Origin: Perkinsus olseni
Taxonomy: Eukaryota > Perkinsozoa > Perkinsida > Perkinsidae
Assembly (NCBI GenBank): GCA_013115135.1
Contig: JABANP010000070.1
Span: 62,001 to 126,000 of the forward strand
DNA length: 64,000 nt
Reading direction: 5' to 3'
Shown: positions 45,668 through 55,534 of the stretch, piece after piece
Position numbering within the stretch: position 1 is the stretch's first letter
Layout: each line of letters starts with the position of its first letter
Notes under the pieces: model-generated
What the model saw: the letters and a program-made list of their open reading frames with translations, nothing else
Databases searched by the model: none
Told to the model about the DNA's origin: nothing
Translations under genes and position numbers: made by a program

Positions 45668-48147
45668 CTAATGTCCGATCGACTTATAGCGATCCAAAAC
45701 CCAGTTAGACACATCCTTGAGCTCAACCTTAGGATCCCATCTCCACCACGAGTTCAACGAATACGGGCCAGACAGTTGTTCACGACGTTGTTGGCGACGG
45801 GCCTCATCAGTCTCAGGCGCATAGAACCACTCGTCAGGCCGAACGTCAGAGTAAACCTCAGGCCAAGGGAAGGCCTCCTCGTTGGGGAAAGGCTGCACTC
45901 CTTCTCTCGCACGCACCGCCTCGTACTTGTAGATGTGCTGGACCAAAGCTTCAGGCTTACGCAGGCCACTATCACGACCAAGTTCATCCTTCATCACAGG
46001 CAGGAAGGCACGGAGAGAACGAGCCACGAAGACCATACCATCAGGCCGAAGAGGCGTTACTCTGGCCAAACGTTGAACTTGATGTAGAGCACGCTCGCAG
46101 TGACGCTGACAACAACACACCACCGAGCAGTCGTTCCTTACCGGGCCATCAATATGTCCTCCTTCACAATGGTAGAAGACTGCTAGGGCAGGAACCGAGG
46201 CTGATCTTAACCATCTCAAAATACCGCTGGCCGAAACCAAATAAGGCTCAGGCCAAACATCACCATCCCTCTTCCACACCTTCGGGCCAGCAAGTAGCTC
46301 GGTGAACGGAGGAGCATCTTACCAGAGACATCCCAGTCCCAAGCAGGGATCTGGCCGGCACACAAGCGATGGTTGATCACCAACTCAGCGTCGTCGGCTA
46401 AAGCTCTACAGGCAGACGGGAACCCCTTCCAGAAACCCTTGAGATCTCTGAGCTCAGCGGAGTCCTTGACCTTGATATCGTCGTCATATAACCACCACAC
46501 GTCTCCACGACCCGCGCGGGCCGATGAACGCGGAACCACATCATTGAATCGCACGTCGGGCCGAGGTCGCAAGGCATCACCCCAGCCAGGATGAGGAACA
46601 CCAGCTCGTTGAAGAACTTGATCAGTGCTCCAGTCAAAATCATTGGAAGGGCGCCTCCTAGACGGAGCGGCCGAAGCCACAAGCCGATCTTCGGAAGAAC
46701 GCACTTCCAGCGAACGCTTCTCCAGGCCATCATTTTCCTTCTCGAGGAACTGGTCGTTGACCACCGATCTCACCGTAGGGGTTGTCGAACTCATACAGGC
46801 CAGTAATCCTTCCACAGGAAACATACGAGCTTGCTCCCAAGCTCCAATATCCTCCAACAGGCTGGAGACAGCGGTCGCAACTTCAGGCGGGACCACGAAC
46901 ACGAAGGCAGAGGGACTCACCTCCTCCTCTAGAACCTGGCGGAAACTCTCGACCGTATCCTTCCATACGTCCCCAGAGGCAGCAGTATCCTCTGGCGAAG
47001 AAGCCGATGTCGGACCATCTTTGGAACAGGCCGAACCACCCGTAGTCCTCGGAGGAGTCGAAACATTACGAGAACCCTGAGCCAAACCAGCATTCACAGT
47101 CCTTGGCAGCGGCAGATCACGTCTTGGGGAAGGCTTCGCAGAACGATACAGCTCACCCAACAGACCATCCAGCAAGCTGCTTGACGGACAGGTAGCCTCC
47201 ACGAAGACGAACGGCGGGTCGCCTTTCACGACGGCAGACGGCCAACGCTTATCACGACTGCGTTCAAAGACCATCAGGCTGCCACGACCAGCATGGATGT
47301 ACACCGAGTGAACGTCGACGGTAAGCTCCGACTGCATGGCATGCGCCAAGGGCCAAAGAGCAGGGTGCAGACGGGACGAACGCATACCATCCATTAACAT
47401 GCGGGCAGTAACGCCGGTCTTGAACACGGGATGAGAGATCCAGAAGTAGGGATAGATACGCCAGGAAGAACTCTTCTTGTGAACCACCTCGTTGAACTGG
47501 CCGTCCTTATGACCCAACTTATCAATGTGCCTCAACGCCGGTTGCAGGCGATTCTCGGTCGGGCCGTAGGGGCGTAGCTTCACAGGTGCCTGGCAGCAGT
47601 GACAGTAATACGTGTCGTCGTGGGCATAGACGGTGCCACAGGCCACCAAAATCACGAAGGAGTCCATGGCCACCGGGCTCAACCGAGCTTCATCTTCGGC
47701 GTTGTAAGAAGCGGGCGGCACATCGATGACATAACGAGCACCAGCTGTCACTGAGTTCACCATGACGGTCTCATCCACGGGCTGCCAACGAACACCCCAT
47801 TGGGCAGCTCTAACCTCCTCTAACTCCCACGGCGAACCACGGGCTAAGAGGCTTCTCATTGCCTCCTGCTGGGAGAGAGCCAAGGGCCAAGGCGGACAGT
47901 ACTCAGGTTGGAGGCCAACACCGAGATCCGTCCAAACCTCGTTAGTAGCGGTGTCCGTGCCGGTCACAGTGTTGTCGTCAGTAACACGGTCCCTCCAACC
48001 ACGTTCTTGAAGAGGTGCAGGCCGGCCACTCTGGCCAACCAGGGTGCCGAACTCCTCCCAGCAGTCGCCAACATCCCTCACTTCGATCTCACGTCGCAAG
48101 GGGCTGGTCTCCACGGCCGACATAACCAAGTCGCGGAGACGGAACAT
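45668..48147 (-). CDS. Retroelement third ORF, unknown function (one frame break)
   Basis: Downstream of pol, in the position where some gypsy elements carry env. The first part runs 48147-46216 in one frame (ATG at 48147, or 48123), the second ends at 45668. A one-base shift near 46280 joins SPSYLLA to the VWKRDGDVWPEPYL segment. Together about 820 codons. It does not look like an envelope: I see no signal peptide and no clear transmembrane segment. Visible features are a Cys/His cluster (YYCHCCQ, about one-third in), a Ser/Pro/Thr-rich linker in the middle, a Trp/Asp-rich part (GDVWWLYDDD), and a second Cys/His cluster in the 3' part (CSVVCCCQRHC). Tryptophan is common. The AT-poor codon use matches pol. 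No family recognised. Confidence 0.7.
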
Positions 48148-48192
48148 AGAACAGGCTGACGGACAGGCGGATAAAAACTGCAACCCAGGCAC

Positions 48193-48904
48193 AACGCTAT
48201 AACAACAATCCTTCCCAACTCAGCCGTAACCGCTGCTGAGCCGTTTCGCCCTCGGCACACCGCCGAGGAAACGGTCAAGGAACAACGCGCACGCATGCGC
48301 GTGACGCGCCGCGAAGCTAGGCCGCACAACCGCACTGCCCGAGCCCACCACAAAGGGAAAGATTCCCTTGACAACCGTCTTCAACCAAACCTAACCTCGC
48401 CGATGTCGTGGTCCACCAAAACCTCGTCGGAGTTATCGTTCACGACTAGCGTCGAAATCATAGTTGAACTGACGTCACAAAAATCCGTGACACAAATCCC
48501 GGGACAAGTCTGTTCCCGAAGGAACTCGTCGGAAGGCCGAAACCGTGGCCTTTATCGAGCATCTCACTCATCGGAAGGCCGAAACCGTGGCCTTTAATCG
48601 AGCATCCCAAACGACGAAGGACGCAACACACTCAACCTTCGCTACCATCCGGGTCTCACGTTCCCCGAACAGTGCTCCGGCTGAACACAGGCACCACCAA
48701 CTGGCAGCCAACAAATCACATCGGTTGATCAGGCCGACATAATCCGTGACCAGAACCCAGCGGTAGCAACGAATCGAAATAATCAAGAGCAAAACGGGGG
48801 CCCCATAGTCCAACACACGCGCGCCAAAACAACAACAACTACTACACAACGTCAACTCAGCCGGCTCTACACTACACTACGCTACATTCTCTCCTCCCCT
48901 CCCC
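48193..48904. other. Spacer between pol and ORF3 of the retroelement
   Basis: About 700 bp. It contains a 42-bp-period direct repeat: GGAAGGCCGAAACCGTGGCC occurs at about 48531 and 48573. No coding motif seen. It may carry a splice acceptor or promoter for ORF3, but none is evident. Confidence 0.6.
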
Positions 48905-51900
48905 CTACTCAGAGCCACGAGGAGGCATCTGAGTAGCAGAGGAAGAATAGGAGCCGCCCTGGCCGTAATGGTCAGGACTAAAGAAGGTGGTCTGATGCCT
49001 GGTTCGTGCTGAACGTCGAGAACCAACTGGGCCAACCTGGCCACTCTGTTGAGCGTTGGCATCGTCGGTGACCACCGTCGCGGCCGGAACCGATCCGACC
49101 GGGGGGTTGCCTCCGTCTTGAGGCACGGCCGCAGGGGCTTGTGCAGGGGGTGCAGGGGAATGCACAGGCTGACTCTGCGGCGAATCATGATCCTCCACGG
49201 GCTGCTCGGGGCTGTCTAAGTGGAGGCTTGGCGAGCTCGGGGGGTGAGCGTCGTCGTACTCAGGCGCGGTAACTACTGAAATGTCGTCCAGGGCAGTGTA
49301 AGTCGATCCACGCGGACTTCCCAAAACACTTGTCACGGAGTGTTCGTCATCACTCTCTTGGACCTGAGCACAAGGAACGGAATTCTCAGCAACATTCTCA
49401 CCCTCTTGAGCAAGCGGCTGGAGAGGCACCTCCAGCGGAGGCTCCAAGGCCGGAGACCTCACAGCCTCAGGCTGCACCTCTGGCAGGTCAGCCTCTTCAA
49501 TTAGAGAAGGGGGCCTCGGGACCTCCTCCCCAGTATCATGTTGTTCGACTAACGGAGCGGCGTCGTACTCATCAAAAGCCTCGGGAGCAAACCCATAGCC
49601 ACGGTTAACGTCAGCCACCGGGGCTTCCTGCCCGGGTGCTGGCGGTATCTCAGGCGCCGAAGACGGTGGTGGTAACGTCCTCTCCCGGTCGTCCCCAAAC
49701 GGAAATTCGGGGATGTTCGGGGCCTCTCGCACAGGGGTTGGTCGCTGACGGGCAATACCGAGCTCGGCCGGGACGCACTCAGGCTGTAGCGAGTCGTTGA
49801 TCACGTGGTCGACAGAAATGACTTTCTCCACCATGTCTGGCCAACGGCGTAACACCACAGTCTTCTCATTGGTGCCCGGGACGAACTTCAGCACATACCA
49901 GTTCGGCTGCCAGCGAGGCAGGAGCTTGTGGCCGGGGGTCGCTGTTCGGAAAATTCTTAGAAGTACTCGCTGGCCGATGTAGAATATTCGGCGTTGTTGA
50001 TGGCCAGCTTCAGCCTGCTGCCGGTGGGCTGACGATCGGCTGACGACCCATTGGTCGACTATATCCGCCAGCCTGGCCTTGACGAAGGATGCATGTTCGG
50101 CGTAACCTGTGGGGTCGAATAAAAACTCTGTGTACTGATCGAAAGAAGGCAGGAAGGAGCACCGCGATTCCCGATTGAACATCAAGTAGAACGGGCTGTA
50201 CCCCGTGCTGCTATGCACAGAGGTATTGTACGACCACAACAAAGGCCGTAACCACTGCTTCCAGTTCCCCGAAGACACATGAGTTCTTAACAGGCCTAAA
50301 ATGGTAGCGTTGAACCTCTCCACGGCCCCATTGGCGCATGGATGATACACACTGGTTCTCGCTTTCGTTACACCTAACAATTGTAGTACTTCTAAAAATA
50401 ACTGACTTTCAAAGGCCGGACCCTGATCCGAGAGCAGACGCTGGGGTGGGCCGAAAATGGAGAACAAGTGCAGCAGACATCTGGCTGCCTCCTCGGCCGA
50501 CTCTCCCCGTACCGGGAAAGCATCGGCCCACTTCGTGAAGTGGTCCACCACCACCAGCAGTTTGGAGATGCCATCGGGCGCCGGGGCCACCGTGAGGAAG
50601 TCGACAGCCACTGTTCTCCACGGCGTGCCAATCGGCAAGGGCATCGCCGGGCCGACAGGAGGCCGATGACCCTTAGCAATCTGGCACTGCTGACAAGCCG
50701 CCACGTGCTCGGCAACGTCCTCTGCCATCGTAGGCCAGTAACACAACCGCCGCAACTTCTCCAAATTCCGATCCCGTCCGAAGTGGCCGTCGTGCTCATG
50801 GAAGTGCTGCATGACTTCTTGCCGAACAGATGACGCTACGACCGGCACCCATCTCGCTTCATCCTCAGGCAGGAAGTGAGCCAGACGAACCAACACGTTA
50901 TCGGCAACGTCCAGAACATTCCACAGCTTCTTATAAGGCCGCAACGGGGGAATCTTGAACTCTGTCCTGGCCAGCGGTTGGGGATCTTGGCGTCGCTCCC
51001 TCACCTCCGCGATGATGGGGTCATCATTCTGCTGCCGCACGATATCCTCCCTCGACCAATGCTCCGCAATGGACAACACGCAGGCCGGCCGGCAGCTCGC
51101 TGGCAGTCGAGGGAAGGGCCATGGCACATCGTCATCGTCCCCAGAAACAGCGGCCGCAGCCGGGGCTGATGGCAACTGCTCTAGGAACTCATCCGTCGGG
51201 GCCGTCCTTAACCTCGAGAGCGCGTCGGCAGCCTTGTTCACCTTTCCTTCCACGTATCGTACAGTGAAGGAATACTGGCTCATAGCCAGCAACCAACGCT
51301 GTACCTTGGCCGAATTGGAGGTCGTGATCCATTGCAAGGGGCGGTGATCAGACAAAACAACTAGATCTAGCGGGTAACCTAAAAAGAACGTGCGGAAGTG
51401 ATCCAACGCCTTGAAGATGGCGTAAGCCTCCTTCTCGTAGACAGGCCACCTCAGCTGGGCTCCGGAGAGGGCCTGGCTATAGAAAGCCAGAGGCCTCCCT
51501 TGTTGCTCCAACACCGCACCTATGGCGTAGTCCGAGGCGTCCGTGACCAGTTGGAAGGGCTGCTCGAAGTCCGGATAGGCCAAGGCCGGCAAGGCCGCAA
51601 GGCTAGACTTGAGATATAAGAAGGCCGCGTCGTGCTCCTCTCCCCACTTATCCACGAGGCTGTTGTTCTTCTCCTTTTTACAGGCGGACTCCAAGGCATA
51701 CAAGGGCCGCACAACCGAAGAGAAGTGACTGACAAAATGCCGATAGTAACCAGCCAGGCCGATGAATGACCTAAGCTCGCTAGCAGTAGTGGGAACAGGC
51801 CATCGGAGCACCGCTTCAACCTTGGCAGCATCCGGGGTCATACCCTTCTCATTGAACACGTGTCCGAGGTAACCCACCTCCGACCGAGCAATTTCGCACT

Positions 51901-53845
51901 TGTCACCCGCGATGGTCAGGTTGGCCTCCTCTAACAGGCGGAACACCTCTTCCAAATGTCGGAGATGCTCCTCGTGACTACGGCTGAACACCAAGACGTC
52001 GTCGAGGTAGACCCGTACGTAGGGGAGGTGTCCCAACACCATGTCCATCAACCTCTGAAAGGTGGCCGGGGCCGAGGCTAGGCCGAACGGCATGCGGCAC
52101 CACTCGTACAACGGGAACCCTGGGCCTGGACAGAAGGCCGTCTTGTGCTGGTCCTCAGGCCGTACCGGCAGTTGCCAGTAACCACTCCTCAAATCCAGGG
52201 TCGAGAACACCTTGGCGTGACTAAGATGTTCCTGAACGTCGTCGGGCCGCGGGACAGGATAGGCCTCAGTGTGACAGGCCTGGTTCAACTTACGATAATC
52301 GACACACATGCGCACCTTCCGTTCTTTTTGGGAACGTATACGCACGGGAACCGCCAGGCCGAAGTGGACCTCCTTATGACGCCAAGCTCCTCCATCTCAC
52401 GGAGCTGGGCCTCAATGTCCTCCCGCCATTTATGGGGCACGGGACGGACTCGTTCCACCACCGGGGTGTCGTCGTGGGTGTTCACGCGATGTTGCACCTT
52501 ATCACATTGACCAGGCCGAAGAGAAAATAGCTGACCGAACTTTTCGCAAAGCGATTGGAAAGGCCGTAGCTCCGGCCTTCCCTTGTCAATATCAGGCAAC
52601 TGCTTCTCCTCGGCGCGGAAGTCGGGGATGGCGAAACGAAGCGCACCCGCGATGTCGTCATCGTCTAGCTCGTTCATGTCACACCCCGGGGGAGGCCACT
52701 TCTCTGGCGCGGTCAGGACAACGCCCTTCGGCAATTGAGTCGGCGCAAACGACCGAATCTGCCCCTTACCAGGGACCTTCAGCCCTTGCCGGGCCAACTC
52801 TTCGTCGGTGAGGGGCTGCACGTGTGGCTGGGCTGCCATGGCATAGACGGAACGGACGGGATCATTCAGAACCATCTGGAAATCCTCAAGCAACTTATCC
52901 CACTCGTCCCGAGTGGGCCGCCCTTCTAAATGTCGGGCGATCCCAAAATCTGGCTGCCCCTCCTCATGAGGTGCGCAAGCCGAATCGCCGTCAGTTTGAC
53001 AAGCCACATCACATTTCTCAACGCTGGCAGTCACCCAGGCTGCCGAACTATCAAGCCGTCCCCCACCAGTCGCCTTCCGGGGCCCCTGGCCCTCATTAAT
53101 TAATTGCCGACACTCCTCAGTTTGAGTAGAAGCGGCCGCCCTTTGCTTCGGCATCAGGCTACTCGGGCCGGAGGCAATGCTCGGGCCACGAGACACCTTC
53201 CCCGTCGGACTCCTCCCCTGCAGGGACGTCGTCTGGGTCTCGCCATACGGCAAAGTTAAACCATCCCCCACTCGCACTGTATCCATCTCCCATCTCAGCG
53301 CATTAGCTGAGCCCAAGTCGAACGCATACGGAGCAGCCGGTCCCGCACTTCGGGCCGTACTACTCCTCAACTCGATCGGGTTCTGCTCATAGAGCACGTT
53401 GAACCCGAAATGTCTTAAGAAATCATGGCCTAGAATAATCGGGAAGGCCAACGAATCGCAAACGTACACAGACATGGTACAACGAAGTCCCTTTGGAGAC
53501 ACCCTGACGACGGGCCAAATAAGAGGCCGTCGCCGCCTCCGCCGACTCATACACGAAGAAGTCAAGATTAACGGTGCCAACGATGGCAAATTCAGACTTA
53601 TCCACAGTCAGTAGTTGGCATCCATCCACGGGCTGCACAGTGAGACCTTCAGGCAGCTGAGACTGAGATACCAAGGTAGCACAGCAGCCAGTGTCTACCA
53701 AGGCACGAAATAAACCTCGCCACTGACCATGGGGAGAAATAAAATCGGTGAGCAGGAAGAGTCCTCTATCCCCACCGATAGGATAGAGAACCGTCTCCTC
53801 CCTAGGCGACCGCGGGCTGCTTAGCGGCCGCCCTCCTCGTTTCCC
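48905..53845 (-). CDS. Retroelement pol: protease, reverse transcriptase, RNase H, integrase (two frame breaks)
   Basis: The pol frame begins at the -1 frameshift site and has three segments. The first has the aspartic protease active site ALVDTGC near 53700. The second (to 52285) has the protease flap-end motif ILGHDF and the start of reverse transcriptase (WREDIEAQLREMEELGVI). The third (52345-48905, 1146 codons) has the rest of the RT with catalytic YLDD at its residues 113-116, RNase H (VTDASDYAIG, KEAYAI, LSDHRPL), the HHCC zinc finger of integrase (about residues 480-525), the integrase core with DFL, SDQGP and ERFN supplying DDE, and a GPY/F-like module. A Pro/Glu-rich tail of roughly 280 residues follows; there is no chromodomain. 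Frame breaks: one inserted base near 53500 (within protease) and one missing base near 52325 (within RT). Confidence 0.9.
53805..53845 (-). promoter_or_regulatory. -1 programmed ribosomal frameshift signal between gag and pol
   Basis: The minus strand reads slippery heptamer G GGA AAC at 53845-53839, in the gag zero frame. A 6-nt spacer GAGGAG follows, then a 9-bp stem GGCGGCCGC/GCGGTCGCC (one G-U pair) with a 10-nt loop that includes the gag stop codon. Slipping back one base enters exactly the frame that leads into the protease. Confidence 0.85.
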
Positions 53846-54957
53846 GCCGGGGCCTTGTCCTTCAGCTTAGGGCAGTTGCGGGCCCGGTGCTCAGCCTGGC
53901 CGCAGACGAAACATCCCTTGTCGAACTTCTTCTCCGGGCAGTGAAAGACGTAGTGACCACCTTGACAGATAGGACACTTCTTCACCGGGGGGAACCTTCT
54001 CGCACCCTTCCCTTTACCCTGCACATCACCCGGAGGAGCAGACTTCAACCCCTTAACCTCTTGGATAACCGCCTGCATAGTCTCAGTGAACGCCCTTATG
54101 GTATCCGGGAGGATCGCCTCAGCGGCCACCGCGGCCTGACGAGGCTGCCTGTTCTTCTCTGGGGGCTCTTCGAAGGAGGTGTGGTCCTCGACAATGCGGC
54201 ACATCTCTGCTACCGTAGAGGGCTTCTTGTTCCTCAAGGCCGTCTTCGCTCCCCCAGAAACGTTGGCGATGAGGCGGTCCAATACCATACGCCCTCTTGT
54301 CTTCTCAGGCAACCGGTCGGCCTCAGGCAGCGTGGCGTTGTACTCATCAATGGCCGTAAAGAGCTTCGTGACGAACAGGCCGATCTTAGACTTGCGGTCC
54401 CACTTTGCCGCGTTGAACCGCTCTAACGATAGATCGGCCACACTCCGGTCGAAGAGGTCGAGCAACAATGCCTTCCCTTCCTTATAAGGGCCGTTCTTAG
54501 CATTCTTCTCCCAACACTCAAAGAACTGACCAGAAAGATAACCACCAAGGTGGGCCGCCATCGCATCCTCTTGCCATCCCACCGCCTGACCACAGTTCTC
54601 ATAACGTCGGAACCACAACCGTAAATCCCCAGTTCCATCATACATCTCAGGCATCGGGGCCGCAACTTGCATCACCGTCGACGGGCCGGCGTACGCGTGC
54701 GCAGAAGAGGCCGGTGTCTCAGACGAAGCAGAGTCCTTGTGGGCCTCGACGGCTCGCCACGTAGCCTTAATAGTCTCATTATGACGGCGGGCCGCCTCCT
54801 CAGCGATGTTGCGAGCCCAAGCGCATAACTCGTCGTTGCCACCCTTGTCAGCACACTCCCGGGCCGCCTTCTCACCCTCGGCGGCTGGGTCAACGAAACC
54901 TTCTTCACGATTGAGGCTGCCAGAGGCACCTCCACCAGAACCAGAACCATTAACCAT
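53821..54957 (-). CDS. Retroelement gag (capsid/nucleocapsid)
   Basis: 378 codons from ATG at 54957 to a stop at 53821. The N-terminus is Gly/Ser-rich. A retrotransposon gag domain spans about residues 95-235 (YDGTGDLRLWFRRYENC, then WEKN). Near the C-terminus are two zinc knuckles: CPICQGGHYVFHC, an irregular CX2CX3HX4C, and CFVCGQAEHRARNC, a standard CX2CX4HX4C. These bind genomic RNA. The frame is uninterrupted. Translation of pol depends on the frameshift signal 17 nt before the stop. Confidence 0.9.
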   Translation of the reverse strand: MVNGSGSGGGASGSLNREEGFVDPAAEGEKAARECADKGGNDELCAWARNIAEEAARRHNETIKATWRAVEAHKDSASSETPASSAHAYAGPSTVMQVAAPMPEMYDGTGDLRLWFRRYENCGQAVGWQEDAMAAHLGGYLSGQFFECWEKNAKNGPYKEGKALLLDLFDRSVADLSLERFNAAKWDRKSKIGLFVTKLFTAIDEYNATLPEADRLPEKTRGRMVLDRLIANVSGGAKTALRNKKPSTVAEMCRIVEDHTSFEEPPEKNRQPRQAAVAAEAILPDTIRAFTETMQAVIQEVKGLKSAPPGDVQGKGKGARRFPPVKKCPICQGGHYVFHCPEKKFDKGCFVCGQAEHRARNCPKLKDKAPAGNEEGGR

Positions 54958-54980
54958 CGTACCAGTACCAATATATTAAC

Positions 54981-54995
54981 AAGGAGCTGCTACCA
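54981..54995 (-). promoter_or_regulatory. Primer-binding site
   Basis: On the minus strand TGGTAGCAGCTCC starts 5 nt after the 5' LTR. TGGTAGCAG matches the complement of the 3' end (…TACCA) of initiator tRNA-Met in many eukaryotes. Which tRNA is used here is inferred. Confidence 0.65.
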
Positions 54996-55000
54996 GAAGA

Positions 55001-55401
55001 TGTGGGCGGATATCTTCAACGTCGTGATCGAGTCGTCGATTGATACTATAGGTAGTCGATGCCAGTGACTCTGGTAACACAATCCCAAAGGCAATACAGA
55101 TATCAGATAATAGTTGAGCTGCTGCTGACGAGTTGGCGGACGGGCCAACTGTAATCCACAAAAGAATCCACGAAAGACTCTAAATGCAATCGATCCTTTG
55201 ACGCATACACATACAAGCTGCGCTTAACACTCTCGCGCCCGCCAAATACTGTCTATCTGTCTACCTTGCACGCACGGGCCGCACAGTCAAAAAGTTAAAG
55301 CAGCAAGTAAGGCCGAACGGAGTCGATTTACATATAGCGAACAATCGATATCTCGCAGCTAGAACACTGGCCAACAGGAGCGGGCAGATCCTCCTGCCAC
55401 A
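55001..55401 (-). repeat. 5' LTR (right copy)
   Basis: 401 bp, same sequence as 45140-45540. Followed by the target-site duplicate CGTG at 55402-55405. It should hold the element's promoter and polyadenylation signals, which I cannot pinpoint. Confidence 0.95.
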
Positions 55402-55534
55402 CGTGGTGATAAGCTAAAGCGAGCCTCACTCGGTGAGGCCTAGACGACGATTCGGGCAAGTTGAGGACGAGTGGAATACTTTCCTCTCAGGTTTAACTCC
55501 ACGTGTTATCGTGTGTTGTTTCTGCTTCTCTAGT

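Larger units (their letters stand above)
45140..55401 (-). mobile_element. Complete Ty3/gypsy-type LTR retrotransposon, minus orientation
   Basis: The element is 10,262 bp, bounded by two 401-bp direct repeats that begin TG and end CA and that appear identical base for base. The flanking four bases are CGTG on both sides (45136-45139 and 55402-55405), a target-site duplication. In the minus direction the order is 5' LTR, primer-binding site, gag, pol (protease, reverse transcriptase, RNase H, integrase), a third ORF, polypurine tract, 3' LTR. Integrase follows RNase H, the Ty3/gypsy order, not copia. Identical LTRs imply recent insertion, yet pol and ORF3 contain three one-base frame breaks. 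It lies between MFS-B and MFS-C, with its 5' LTR about 130 bp from the MFS-C start codon. Confidence 0.95.

Noticed and set aside
45668..48147. Calling the third retroelement ORF an envelope gene
   Set aside because: Position fits, but no signal peptide, no fusion-peptide-like segment and no transmembrane anchor could be seen.
48905..49800. Chromodomain at the end of the retroelement pol
   Set aside because: The region after the GPY/F-like module is a Pro/Glu/Ser-rich tail without aromatic-cage chromodomain residues.
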